A stretch of DNA of 64,000 bases from Mesorhizobium sp. B2-1-8 (GTDB taxonomy: Bacteria > Pseudomonadota > Alphaproteobacteria > Rhizobiales > Rhizobiaceae). The stretch is taken from assembly GCF_006442545.2 (NCBI RefSeq), contig NZ_CP083952.1:2101501-2165500 (forward strand), in the 5' to 3' direction. Both the position numbers and the translations under genes were made by a program. The notes beneath the pieces were generated by a model. That model saw nothing but the letters and a program-made list of their open reading frames with translations. It did not search any database and was not told the origin of the DNA. This document shows, one piece after another, positions 27,184 through 36,367 of the stretch (position 1 is the stretch's first letter; each line of letters opens with the position of its first letter).

Positions 27184-28704
27184 ATGCAGGTGTCTCTGCC
27201 GGGACTGCTAATATGCGCGGCTATTTTGGTCACGTCCTACTATTCAAGGGGAATGCTGATCATCGGCTTGATCGCTTCCCAGGCTTTCGGCGCGACGGCC
27301 GTCATGACACTGACCTTTCTGGGCGGGTCATCTCCGTTGATCTATACCATGTTCGCGGCCTTGCTCGTCACGGCCGTCGCCGCAAGACGCCGTATATGGC
27401 TTGATCTTGGAATCGTGTTCGGAAGCATCCGGCCGGTCTGGATCCTGACAAGCCTAATGCTGTACGCAATCATCGGATCATGGTTGTTTCCGAGGTTCTT
27501 TGCCGGACAGACCGCCGTATTCGTGCAGTCCAAGACCCGCGGCATAGTCATAGAAGATTCTTTGGCGCCGGTTTCCGGCAACATTTCTCAGACCGCGTAT
27601 TTCATTCTTGGTGGACTCACCGCTATAGCGCTTTGCGCGCTGCTGCTGCACTCAGACCGGATCGAGCAGGTCCGGCGCGGCTTCTTCTTGTGGTGCGGCC
27701 TCCACGCGGGGATGGGAGTCTTCGATTTCATCAGCAAGAACGTGGGCGCGGGAGACCTGCTGGCCCCGATTAGAACCGCCAACTACGCGATCATATCGAA
27801 CGCGACGGAGGCAGGATTCGTGCGGATCACCGGACCTTTTTCGGAGGCCTCGTCATTTGCCAGCGTTTCCCTCGCCTGTCTGGCATTCTGCTACAGCTAC
27901 TGGAGAAAGACGAAATCACCGCTGGCCAAATGGCTATCTGCCATCTTGCTCTTCCTGACCATTCTGTCGACTTCGTCGACCGCTTACGTAGGGCTGACAC
28001 TGCTATGCATCCCGGTTGCTTTGTCGATGCTGGCCTCGGTCCTGAGGGGAAAAGTCGAGAGCGAAGAGATACTGATAATGGCTCTCATGGTGGTGGGCGG
28101 GGCCGCCATATTGGGCATAAGTCTTTACAAGGCCGAGGCGTTTGACCCGTTCGTCAGGCTGATCAACAGCACCATCATCAACAAAGCGGATTCTGGGTCG
28201 GGCCATGAACGCACGTATTGGAATGTGAAGAGCCTGCAGTCGTTTCTCGATACCAGCGGACTGGGCGTGGGGTTCGGCAGCTCAAGAGCATCGAGTTGGC
28301 CGATCGCTGTCCTGTCCCAGTTGGGCTTGTTCGGGTCGCTCATGATGGGTGTCCTCCTGTGTGTCCTGGCTAGGGGGGCGGTTCGGGAATGGGTGGATCC
28401 AGAAACAGATGCCGTCGTGGCGAGCGTCAGGAATGCGGCCCTTGCAAGCATAATTGCCATGTCGGTGTCGGGCGGCAGCGCTGATCCAGGCATCCTCTTT
28501 TTCATCGCACTTGCAGTCGTTTGCGCCACGAGAGCCAGCGCTCGGCGCACCATGGCCGCATTGGAACGATCTGCCCCGGCGTCCGGCCATGGCGGGGCCA
28601 ACGTCGTGTACTCCGGTTCCGCCGCATTGGCTTCGCGACGGCAAAGGTTGCTAGCGATGAGTCAGTGCCCGGTCATGTTCAAAATGGACGGCGATGTCGA
28701 GTGA
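27184..28704 (+). CDS. Wzy-like O-antigen polymerase/ligase family membrane protein
   Basis: Predicted inner-membrane protein, 506 aa from the ATG at 27184, with about 10-11 hydrophobic helices. The segment GFVRITGPFSEASSFASVSL resembles the periplasmic loop that precedes the conserved region of Wzy/WaaL-type proteins. GSGHERTYWNVKSLQSFLDT, leading into GLGVGFGSSRASSWP, matches the usual 'G-x-G...R...' stretch of O-antigen ligase-like polymerases. About 60 hydrophilic residues end the protein. It would join repeat units in the periplasm. It is the only Wzy candidate in the window and stands apart from the main locus, so pairing with the flippase at 10653-12113 is an inference. Confidence 0.75.
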   Translation: MQVSLPGLLICAAILVTSYYSRGMLIIGLIASQAFGATAVMTLTFLGGSSPLIYTMFAALLVTAVAARRRIWLDLGIVFGSIRPVWILTSLMLYAIIGSWLFPRFFAGQTAVFVQSKTRGIVIEDSLAPVSGNISQTAYFILGGLTAIALCALLLHSDRIEQVRRGFFLWCGLHAGMGVFDFISKNVGAGDLLAPIRTANYAIISNATEAGFVRITGPFSEASSFASVSLACLAFCYSYWRKTKSPLAKWLSAILLFLTILSTSSTAYVGLTLLCIPVALSMLASVLRGKVESEEILIMALMVVGGAAILGISLYKAEAFDPFVRLINSTIINKADSGSGHERTYWNVKSLQSFLDTSGLGVGFGSSRASSWPIAVLSQLGLFGSLMMGVLLCVLARGAVREWVDPETDAVVASVRNAALASIIAMSVSGGSADPGILFFIALAVVCATRASARRTMAALERSAPASGHGGANVVYSGSAALASRRQRLLAMSQCPVMFKMDGDVE

Positions 28705-29113
28705 CCGGCGATCCCCGGGCGCGAACGCCCTTGGCTGGGGCGGTCGGCCCGGCAACGAGCAGGAGGGCTGCCGCCAGACCTTTCGGAGCGTGCAAGCTGT
28801 GCCGAAGAATTGAAGCAAGGTCGTGCCCGCAAACAACACGCGCCATCCTGCTTACCGTTAGGGCCATCTGTTGCCAAAAAGGATGCTTGGCCGCAGGGCG
28901 GCAAAGCTGCCAGGGAAGCGACCAATACGGGCATGTCCGTGAGTGGAAGGCCGAGCTATTAGGGCGGGAAACGGGCAGCGTCAGCGTCAACCGCGACATC
29001 GAAGTGATGAGCGCCCGACGCCACAAGCTTGTCTAAGCTCACCTGCGCATCGCACGGCTATATCGTTCCGGGGCAACCCGTTCGTGCGAAGTTGACCCGG
29101 GTTTTGGGAATTT
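28705..29113. other. Intergenic, no gene recognised
   Basis: 409 bp with several overlapping open frames on both strands but no family resemblance, ribosome site or membrane/signal features. Probably non-coding. Confidence 0.45.
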
Positions 29114-29347
29114 TCAGAAGACTTTTATATTGCAATCAATATTTGCTTCCATGACGGGGCGACGGCTTTCGTCGGACACAATTACCGAAAGTTTGCTTTG
29201 CAACTCGCCCTGAACTTCGTCCTGCGCCATAGCGACTAGCATTCTGACTGCGTCTACCCGGGCCTCAAGCGCACCAACGTAGTGGGTGCCCTCCGTGTCG
29301 GGAAAATGGGATTTGCCGTCCCGGACATCGAAAAAAAACAGTGGCAT
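29114..29347 (-). CDS. DUF6894 family small protein
   Basis: Protein of 77 aa. MPLFFFDVRDGKSHFPDTEG matches the start of the DUF6894 family, where an 'MPxYFFHVxDG' strand is followed by 'D.EGT' and an Ala-rich helix (ALEARVDAVRMLVAMAQ). The second half (LSVIVSDESRRPVM) is the usual beta pair. These proteins are abundant and multi-copy in rhizobia. Their function is unknown and they have no catalytic motif. Monocistronic here. Confidence 0.72.
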   Translation of the reverse strand: MPLFFFDVRDGKSHFPDTEGTHYVGALEARVDAVRMLVAMAQDEVQGELQSKLSVIVSDESRRPVMEANIDCNIKVF

Positions 29348-29751
29348 TTTGCCTCCGCGCTTAACAACAAACCTATCGTCAGAGCAGAGGGTTTTGCATC
29401 TTGCTCAAGGCTGCTTAGGGCATTCTCCCGCAACATTCTAGCAACCGCAGATGGTCAACCGGAGACGGTTGTGGAGAACTCAGATCGCATCGATCACAAA
29501 ATATTAAAGCATGATTGGCCGGCAGAAAACACCACGTAGCGCGACAGCTGTCGCGATTCCAAAAGCAGTGTCGGCCTGCCGCTGAGGGCGCCAAACTGTA
29601 CAGCAGGCCATCGAAAACCCCCGACACCCTTGCTCGACGGCTGTCGCGACAGGCTCAACCAAACTGATAGATAGGCCCGAGGAATGGTTCCGGTAAGCTA
29701 CCGCCTCGACAACCGCATTATGTCGTTTGCATCCGTTCGGAGTTTCCTGTC
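29348..29751. promoter_or_regulatory. Gene-free stretch with two related perfect palindromes
   Basis: No gene is seen in these 404 bp. GCGACAGCTGTCGC (29541-29554) and CTGTCGCGACAG (29641-29652) are perfect palindromes built from the same half-site CTGTCGC in opposite arrangement, 86 bp apart. They lie 100-210 bp upstream of the phosphohexomutase start and may be operators of one regulator. Confidence 0.35.
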
Positions 29752-31261
29752 GTGCCTCTGAATTTCATTGCCGAAGCCCGGCCCAACACGTTCGCGTTTG
29801 AATCCTCTGCGCTGATCAAGGCATGCGGCTTTCGAGAATATGATGCGCGCTGGTGGTTTGGACAGGTCGCGCCCGAACTTAACCTGATCGGCGTTCAGGC
29901 GCTGGGTATGGGGTTGGGCACGATGATCCGCCGTCTCGGCGTTGGACCCGACATCGTCACCGGACATGATTTCCGTTCCTATTCGCTTGGCATCAAGCTG
30001 GCATTGGTTTCCGGACTGATGGCGGCCGGCGCACGGGTGAAGGACATCGGCCTGGCGCTGTCGCCGATGGCCTATTTCGCGCAGTTCGCACTGGAGACGC
30101 AGTCGGTGGCGATGGTCACTGCCTCGCACAACGAAAATGGCTGGACCGGCGTCAAGATGGGTGCGGCGCGGCCCGCTGACCTTCGGGCCCGAGGAGATGA
30201 GCGCGCTGAAGGCGATCGTGCTGGCCGGCGATTTCGACCTTACAGGCGGCGGCTCTTATGATTTCGTCCGCGATTTTCGCGCCACCTATCTCGACGACCT
30301 GACCAGGGGCAAGCGCTTAACACGAAAGCTCAAAGTGGTTGCCGCTTGCGGCAATGGCACTGCCGGCGCCTTTGCCCCGGAAGCCTTGCAGCGCATAGGC
30401 TGCGAGGTGATCCCGCTCGATGTCGAACTCGACCACACCTTCCCGCGCTACAATCCCAATCCGGAGGACATGCAGATGCTGCATGCCATCAGGGACAAGG
30501 TGCTGGAGACAGGGGCCGATGTTGGGCTGGGCTTCGATGGCGACGGCGACCGCTGCGGTGTCGTCGACAATGAAGGCAACGAGATCTTTGCCGACAAGGT
30601 CGGCGTCATGCTGGCGCGGGATATTTCGCGGCTCCATCCGGGTTCGACCTTTGTCGTCGACGTCAAGTCGACCGGACTGTTCAACACCGACGCGGTGCTG
30701 CGCGCCAATGGCGCGGCTACCGACTACTGGAAGACCGGCCATTCCTACATCAAGCGCCGCGTTGCCGAACTCGGCGCGGTCGCCGGCTTCGAAAAGTCAG
30801 GCCATTTCTTCTTCAACCCTCCGATCGGGCGCGGTTATGACGACGGGTTGGTCACGGCAATCGCCATCTGCCAGATGCTGGACCGCAACCCGGCCAGTTC
30901 GATGGCCGATCTCTACCGTGCGCTGCCGCTCACCTTCGGCACGCCCACCATGTCTCCGCACTGCGCGGACGAGGTGAAGTACGGCGTCGTCGAACGGGTG
31001 GTCTCCGATTTTCAGGCGATGAAGCGGGACGGTGCCAGTTTCGCTGGCCAGAAGATCGCGGACCTCGTCACCGTCAATGGCGTGCGCGTCGTTGCCGAGG
31101 ACGGCACCTGGGGTCTGGTGCGCGCCTCGTCGAACAAGCCGGAACTGGTCGTGGTCGTCGAAAGCCCGGTCTCGTCCGAGCGTCGCCGGCAGATGTTCGA
31201 TGCCGTCGACGCCGTGATGCGCCGCAGTCCGGAAGTCGGCGCTTATAACCAGACTTTTTGA
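29752..31261 (+). pseudogene. Phosphomannomutase/phosphoglucomutase, one-base frameshift
   Basis: The combined product would be about 500 aa, normal for alpha-D-phosphohexomutases that interconvert hexose 1- and 6-phosphates for sugar-nucleotide synthesis. The first frame (29752-30261, GTG start) ends its homology at VKMGA. It includes the catalytic-serine loop VAMVTASHNENGW. The second frame (from about 30175 to 31261) resumes at PLTFGPEEMSALK and includes the metal loop GLGFDGDGDRCGVVD and the phosphate-binding end. One extra C in CCC at 30172-30174 explains the shift. It is either a recent inactivating mutation or a sequencing error. The sugar phosphates would feed the polysaccharide locus. 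Confidence 0.82.
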
Positions 31262-31267
31262 GAGGCT

Positions 31268-31290
31268 CAAGCCGCGAGAATAGCGGCTTG
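31268..31290 (+). terminator. Strong hairpin after the phosphohexomutase
   Basis: CAAGCCGC and GCGGCTTG form a perfect 8-bp stem with a 7-nt loop, starting 7 bp after the stop codon. No T run follows, so it may stabilise the mRNA end or act with Rho rather than be a classical terminator. Confidence 0.45.
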
Positions 31291-31472
31291 GTGCAACTGA
31301 TTCATTGCAAAGTGGGACAACGGGCTCTTGCATCCTCACGCTCCAAGGCAGGCTCTGCCAGGGTTCGCAGCGTCAAAGGTGTGCCGTTATGGGTCACCCG
31401 CATATGGTCCCTTAATTGCATCTCCGATCCGGCGTCAGAGGTGAACCTTTGGCGAGCGCTGGGATAACCATC

Positions 31473-31751
31473 ATGATAGGAAACACACTGCGGCTCGGCT
31501 GCAACAGGTGCAAACTTGCTCTTGTCGGCGATGAGACACGACCATCGAATCTTTTGAGATGCCCTGGTTGTGGGGCTGCAGACACGTGCGAGAATGTGAT
31601 GCTGGAGATCGACGAAAGGCGAGCCGAAGCACTTTCGCGCGCTCTTTGCCGTCCTGAACTGCGGGATGGAAGAACGGGTCGGACAAAAGTCTACCGTTTC
31701 GCGCTTTTGCTTGGGCGGCTCGTGCGTGCCGAAGTCAAAGATCGGCAGTAG
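31473..31751 (+). CDS. Small zinc-ribbon protein, hypothetical
   Basis: Protein of 92 aa from the ATG at 31473 with GGGATAA upstream; the frame opens at 31416. Two CxxC pairs (LGCNRCKLALVG and LLRCPGCGAAD) 16 residues apart suggest a rubredoxin-like zinc ribbon. A basic helical C terminus follows (ERRAEALSRALCRPEL). No other domain is seen. Zinc-ribbon proteins of this size usually bind nucleic acids or proteins; this one is not recognised further. Confidence 0.5.
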   Translation: MIGNTLRLGCNRCKLALVGDETRPSNLLRCPGCGAADTCENVMLEIDERRAEALSRALCRPELRDGRTGRTKVYRFALLLGRLVRAEVKDRQ

Positions 31752-32157
31752 CATCGCGCTGGCGATCGACCCTTGCGTAGCCGACGCCAAGATCAGGCCC
31801 TTCTGGTGACCTGGTCGGGGGCCGTAACGGGAACCTGTACTCCTCGACTGTCTACAAGGTCCTTCCCCAGCCGAACGATTTCCGGACAGTATGCAACCTG
31901 CAAGGTACGTATTTGAAAAGCCGCTCTGGCGTGCTGTACCGAGCAATGAATGTACCGGCCCCAACCGCGATCTATTGCAGCTGCCTGCAAGTACGCTCGG
32001 CTCCTGAATTCGCCGGAAGATCTTAGTCCGTAAGACCTACTTGAATACTTGCCAGACCATGATGCATCCTTGAGGCCACAGATGGTCCTTGGCCGCCCGC
32101 CTCAGGTGCTCAGCTGGTGGCAGTCGGACTACCGGTCGCGGTTAACGGAGCTCAGCA
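31752..32157. other. Intergenic, no gene recognised
   Basis: 406 bp between the zinc-ribbon and DUF982 genes. Short frames only, none with ribosome site or motif. Confidence 0.45.
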
Positions 32158-32478
32158 ATGACGCCCAAGCGATTCACTCGCCCTATTCAAGTGATTGTGG
32201 AACTTGGCTTTGCGCATGAGGTGTCATCTGTCATGGACGCCTATCAGCTTCTTGACGAATGGGTCGGGGTCCGCAGCCCAACGCATGCGGCCACACTTGC
32301 GCTTTTTCGGTCTGCGCTTGCAGACGACAAGGACGCTGAAACGGCTCGCCTTGCCTTTGAGGCATTTGCTCGATCGCGGGGAATTCCGGGCCAGGACGCA
32401 ATCGAGTCCTTTGGTGGTGCTGCAGAAGATTGGATGACAGCCTATGACAGGCGGTCCGATGTCGTGGTTGACGGCTAA
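32158..32478 (+). CDS. DUF982 family protein
   Basis: Protein of 106 aa with a GGAG ribosome site 8 bp before ATG. It has the DUF982 layout: an N-terminal strand (RPIQVIVELGFAHEVSSVMD), the helix 'AYQLLDEWVG' where the family has 'A...L...WP', and a C-terminal helix with AETARLAFEAFARSRGI. The family is small and almost restricted to rhizobia and relatives, often in many copies and on mobile DNA; its function is unknown. It is the last recognisable chromosomal-type gene before the island edge. Confidence 0.75.
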   Translation: MTPKRFTRPIQVIVELGFAHEVSSVMDAYQLLDEWVGVRSPTHAATLALFRSALADDKDAETARLAFEAFARSRGIPGQDAIESFGGAAEDWMTAYDRRSDVVVDG

Positions 32479-32479
32479 A

Positions 32480-32575
32480 GCAATTCCAGGAAAAGTGCGA
32501 AGCGGTTTTCCGTCCGGAATTGCGTGAAAACAAAGAGTTAAAGCGGTTGGGCGAGTCCACTGAGCCGCTCTAGGC
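32480..32575. repeat. Rhizobial-type intergenic palindromic repeat
   Basis: Nested inverted repeats form a long hairpin: GCAATTCC (32480-32487) with GGAATTGC (32516-32523), and GGAAAA (32489-32494) with TTTTCC (32506-32511). A second, smaller stem follows (AGCGG about 32542 with CCGCT about 32566). I recognise this as a dispersed intergenic element type common in Mesorhizobium and other rhizobia, from memory of similar sequences. It sits directly after the DUF982 stop. Confidence 0.6.
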
Positions 32576-32643
32576 TATGACCAGAGCGCCTCCACAGCGA
32601 CGGCAATCTCATCTGCGTCTGGCCCCAAGCGCACGCGAAAGAC

Positions 32644-33012
32644 ATGTGTCAATCGGTCGATCCGCTGTTCAAAAGCGTGCCGGAGGCCTGCGAGAAAGAT
32701 AAACGGTTCTACGCCTATCTCGCCCTCATCGACGCGATCCGCATCGGTAATCAGCGTGAATGGGAGACAGCCCACAAGCTGACCGAGCGGCTTTGCCGCA
32801 GGCAGCAGCGCCTGGAGACGAGGCTTGTCGAGAGCGTCGGCTTTCCTTGTGCGACCGTCCGCCTGCCAGAGGGTGAGGACGTGACGATCCACTCGATCGA
32901 AGCGCTCAATGAAGTGCTTGGCAAGGGGCCGGATATGGCGGCTCTACGCAAGAAGGCCGAAGCTGATTTCGCATTAGGCACGCTGGGATGCGGCCGCCGA
33001 GGAGGCCGGTTA
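32644..33012 (+). pseudogene. Remnant of an unrecognised gene at the island edge
   Basis: The frame from the ATG at 32644 gives about 115 residues of plausible cytoplasmic protein (for example ERLCRRQQRLETRLVE and SIEALNEVLGKGPDM). Near 32975-32990 coding character switches frame: DAAAEEAGYP reads well in another frame. The sequence then runs directly into a fragment of the serine recombinase gene. It looks like the 3'-damaged end of a gene cut by insertion of the island. Family not recognised. Confidence 0.35.
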
Positions 33013-33174
33013 TCCGCTCGCTAGTTGCGAGGATCGAGATCATACCGACGGAGGGCAGGGGGCAGATTGAGCTCAAGGTCCACGGTGCGCTGGCGGAGCT
33101 CCTCAACCTGGCAAACCGCAAACCAGGAGAGGCGCCTAACGCTGTATTGATGGTAGCGGGAGAGGGCTACCGCC
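33013..33174 (+). pseudogene. Serine recombinase C-terminal fragment (direct repeat of 56246-56407)
   Basis: About 162 bp encode SLVARIEIIPTEGRGQIELK followed by VHGALAELLNLANR and GEAPNAVLMVAGEGYR. This is nearly identical in DNA and protein to the last ~55 codons of the intact recombinase at 54802-56451, in the same orientation. Similarity begins abruptly at TCCGCTC and ends after TACCGCC, 12-16 codons short of that gene's stop. This is the left edge of the presumed island. The rest of the recombinase is absent here. Confidence 0.85.
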
Positions 33175-33403
33175 AATACAGTGCTGCCACGCAGTTCGTT
33201 TGCTAACTCGACTTTTTTGTACGCTATCAGCAGATTCCAACCTTAAATCCTGTCCCCGCAACCAATTCTATCATAAATCGATAACCGTCCCGGTCTAACC
33301 GGGGCGGCTTTCTGCGTCTCACGGTTGGGTATGCCTTGACCGCTCAATTGTTGGGCTGGTCTGTCTGAGGGCGGGAAAAGCAAAACGTAGCGGGGATTCT
33401 CAG

Positions 33404-34321
33404 ATGGTGAACACACCTCTTGCTGAGCGCGTGTGCGAAGCCATGCTTCATAATGCTGGCCTCTTTTTAAGGAAGGCGGTCGAAGAGATCGTCGGGCACG
33501 ACGATACATCCGACGCGGCTTTCGACGTTGATCGTGCCACGCTCGTAACCGTACTCATCCAGATGGGTGTCGAGCTCGTGTCGACAGCCATAGTACTCAG
33601 GACGGAGGGCCTGGCCAGCATTGTCAAGCCGAAGGATCTGCCGGTGAGCACGGCCGATGCTGAGGCGCGATGGGCCGCTGGAACGATAAAGACGTTGACG
33701 TTTGAGGAGATTAAACTGAAGGCGGCAAAGTATTTCGGCGATGAAGGCTTCTGGGATATCATTGGCCAGCTCCAGCACAGCCGGAACAAGCTCATGCACT
33801 TCCATGCACCTTTGGACACAGGCGATCGATTCGACTTGAAGTACGACGCTACCCGTGTCCTTGTGCAGGTCGTCTTGGCGTTGCTTCGGACGGATGAATA
33901 CGACTTCGCATACGTCGCCGAGGCGCTCATGGGCGGGGAACTGTACCAGCGCCTGCTATCATTCGGGCCCTATCGGGATAGAATCGCGGCGCAGGCACGT
34001 GAGATGGAGCGGCTGCCGTTGAGGTGCCCGATGTGTTCCATCCGCACCTACCTGCCGAATGGCGAGGCCTGTATAGGCTGCGGGTGGTCGGGCGTGCTCC
34101 GCTTGCTGACCTGCCCGAGTTGCGATGAGCGCTCCGTTATCTACGACCATTTGAACCTCCCGCTGAATTCGTGGCTAAACGCGGTGTGCGGCAACTGCGA
34201 ATGGGAAGGTGGAGTGTCTCACTGTCACGAGTGCGATTTCGACTACACAACGGAGAAATACACCAGACTGGAGTGCCCGTGGATCGATGACCATGACCAG
34301 CGGAAAGTGGGGAAGCACTAG
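33404..34321 (+). CDS. HEPN-like protein with multiple zinc ribbons (defence candidate)
   Basis: Unrecognised 305-aa protein in two parts. Residues 1-190 are all-helical, and the loop-helix QLQHSRNKLMHFHAPLD carries R127-N128-x3-H132, the R-x4-H motif of HEPN ribonucleases with the usual polar residue after Arg. Residues ~205-292 contain five CxxC-type pairs (CPMC, CIGC, CPSC, CGNC, CHEC) plus C291, so two or three zinc ribbons, probably for nucleic-acid binding. HEPN domains are common RNase effectors in antiphage and toxin systems. The gene is alone on its strand and converges on the OLD-like ATPase gene (183 bp between stops). HEPN assignment rests on this motif and helical context only. 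Confidence 0.6.
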   Translation: MVNTPLAERVCEAMLHNAGLFLRKAVEEIVGHDDTSDAAFDVDRATLVTVLIQMGVELVSTAIVLRTEGLASIVKPKDLPVSTADAEARWAAGTIKTLTFEEIKLKAAKYFGDEGFWDIIGQLQHSRNKLMHFHAPLDTGDRFDLKYDATRVLVQVVLALLRTDEYDFAYVAEALMGGELYQRLLSFGPYRDRIAAQAREMERLPLRCPMCSIRTYLPNGEACIGCGWSGVLRLLTCPSCDERSVIYDHLNLPLNSWLNAVCGNCEWEGGVSHCHECDFDYTTEKYTRLECPWIDDHDQRKVGKH

Positions 34322-34504
34322 GACAAGTGCGGATATGTCCGACTCGCCGGCCCCCTTGGAAGTTTATCGCAGTTTCTGCCTGGCGCCTCCCGCCGAACTG
34401 CGCGTCCAGGCAGCGCCGACGCAAGGCTGAAATCCTCAACGTCAACTCGGGGCCAAGCGGAGCGATGCAGCCTTGAAGCCAGTGCCTCATGTCCAGCGGG
34501 TGCC

Positions 34505-36361
34505 TTAATTGCCGGCGCCGGCCACTATGATACCTTGAACAAAGTCGAATATCGGACGGAAGACCTCAAAATATTCGCCGTCGAGCGTTGGGACCACTCG
34601 CGATGCAAACCGCGTCTTCTTTCCCTTAAACCGGGTGCAGCCACCTGGGCGCGTCGGGTCCACTTCAAAATGGGCGTCCAATCCCGGAACGTCTTTGAAC
34701 AACAGCTCAATGCTAAGCCGCGCTTCCGATTTGTAGTGCTGCCCCGTCGCAGGGTTTATCACTTGGTCGCGAATGGAGAGCCCGGCCGGCACTGGCAAGA
34801 GCATCGAGTACCCCTCGCAATTGTATCGTTTTCGCGTCAGACACCTTTCTGGATCAAGCTCTATATCCACACCTTGGATATTCCAGGAGTTATAAGCGTC
34901 GTCGAAATCGAAGAGCCCAAAAAACGACCTATCGGGATGTTCGTCATAAAGAGTCTGATCGGACAACAGCACACGGAGAAAACTGGCGCTAAAGGCGCTC
35001 TGTATTTCGAAGGGGGCGGCTAGACCCGGGTTTAGCTTTGCCCAAGCGGCTTCCAAAATGATCTCGTCTGACACACCCTCCGTAAAGAGCACAGGGCCGG
35101 TTACATTTTTGAGATTGTGCTTTATGTTCAAGCGCGCTTCGCTCTCCGAGAACGTAATCAGCCCAGCGGATAGGGACTTGATAATCTCTGCCTTGGTTCG
35201 CTGGACAACCTCGGTTTTCTCGCCGCTGAACTCAAATTTGCGGATGTGGCTTTCAACCTTCGCGGCCACTGTTGAGGCGCTATGGGTTGTCATTAGTATG
35301 TGGTTTGTGCGGGTGCCTTCTTCAGAAATAGCGTGTGTCTGGCCCAGAAAATCCGACTGCCATTCGGGATGAAGAAAGGCATCGGGTTCATCTAGGAGTG
35401 TAATGCAGTTGCGGCTCTTAAAGAGTTCGGAGATTGCAAACAGGTAGACCGATTGAAATTGGCCATCGCTAAACGCCCGAGAGGAAACTTCGGCATTCGC
35501 CGCCAGCCGGAGTGGGATCGAGATATCTTCGATCATTCCCAAAGCGCGCAGAACATTAAAAAGGCAGAAAACTTCGTCTGGAGATACGGTTGAGAAGGTC
35601 TCTCGAAACTTCGAAATATCGATCTCGATGCGATAGGTATCGCTGTCCCGGCTATAAAGCGAGCCGGGTGTAAAATCTCCGATGATGCAGTCCATCAATT
35701 GGTCAAGAAATTGACGCGCGATGCCCTTGATCCCCCAGAAAATTTCCTCGTCGTTGAACGGGTCATAGGCTCTGGTCTTAGAGGCGGTGCTCGGGCGACG
35801 AAGTTTCAGCCATGTTGTTCCACCAGCCACCTCTATCCCAAGTTTTTCGCAGAGAAATCTACGCGCCTTTGAAGCCGTTGGAAGCATGAGCATTAAAGCG
35901 ACGAGCAACGTCTTATAGTCTGGACCGATCCCAATAAATCGCGGACTTTCCGCCACCATCGCCCTTTTTACATTGCGTCGGTAACTTTCGCGATAACGAC
36001 GGATCAAGCTCGCCACCGTGTCGTTCTGACCCGAGTAGTAGACAATTATGTTGGAAGGAAGTGCCACCTTTCCGATCTGTTTGCGTCGAGTCCCATTGAT
36101 CGAAAGTCGGCCTTCACGCCAAGAGATAGCGGTTTCGTTTCCGGCGATATCCCAAGCGATCGCGTAGTCAAAACCCGGACCAGGGTTGCCGGTCTTGAAA
36201 CCGTAGATATGGTCAAAAATCTCAATGAGCGCTTCAAGAAAGTTCGACTTTCCAGAGCCGTTGCTTCCGACGAAAATATTGATAAAGCCGTTGCCCTCAA
36301 ATCTGAGTTCAAAGTCCTTAAGAGTTTTATAGTTGCTTATGAAGACTGATCTTAATCGCAT
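34505..36361 (-). CDS. OLD-like ATPase with C-terminal TOPRIM-type domain
   Basis: Predicted overcoming-lysogenization-defect-like protein, 618 aa. The ABC/SMC-type ATPase has Walker A GSNGSGKS (32-39), signature FSDGQ (298-301 region), Walker B ITLLDEPDAFLHPEW (about 320-334) and H-loop TTHS (358-361). The C-terminal part has FTEGVSDEIIL (E428) and FGLFDFDDAYN (D485-x-D487), the acidic pattern of a TOPRIM nuclease. It begins 6 bp after hsdS and must be transcribed with hsdR-hsdM-hsdS. It is visibly A+T-richer than those genes. OLD-family proteins act in several phage-defence systems. The fixed position at the end of an RM operon suggests a back-up nuclease, which is inference. Confidence 0.75.
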   Translation of the reverse strand: MRLRSVFISNYKTLKDFELRFEGNGFINIFVGSNGSGKSNFLEALIEIFDHIYGFKTGNPGPGFDYAIAWDIAGNETAISWREGRLSINGTRRKQIGKVALPSNIIVYYSGQNDTVASLIRRYRESYRRNVKRAMVAESPRFIGIGPDYKTLLVALMLMLPTASKARRFLCEKLGIEVAGGTTWLKLRRPSTASKTRAYDPFNDEEIFWGIKGIARQFLDQLMDCIIGDFTPGSLYSRDSDTYRIEIDISKFRETFSTVSPDEVFCLFNVLRALGMIEDISIPLRLAANAEVSSRAFSDGQFQSVYLFAISELFKSRNCITLLDEPDAFLHPEWQSDFLGQTHAISEEGTRTNHILMTTHSASTVAAKVESHIRKFEFSGEKTEVVQRTKAEIIKSLSAGLITFSESEARLNIKHNLKNVTGPVLFTEGVSDEIILEAAWAKLNPGLAAPFEIQSAFSASFLRVLLSDQTLYDEHPDRSFFGLFDFDDAYNSWNIQGVDIELDPERCLTRKRYNCEGYSMLLPVPAGLSIRDQVINPATGQHYKSEARLSIELLFKDVPGLDAHFEVDPTRPGGCTRFKGKKTRFASRVVPTLDGEYFEVFRPIFDFVQGIIVAGAGN

Positions 36362-36367
36362 GGCACG

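Noticed and set aside
33404..36361. PARIS-type pair (AriA ATPase with AriB)
   Set aside because: The OLD-like gene carries its own TOPRIM-type end and is fused to the hsd operon; the neighbouring HEPN-like gene is convergent, not co-transcribed, and is not AriB-like.
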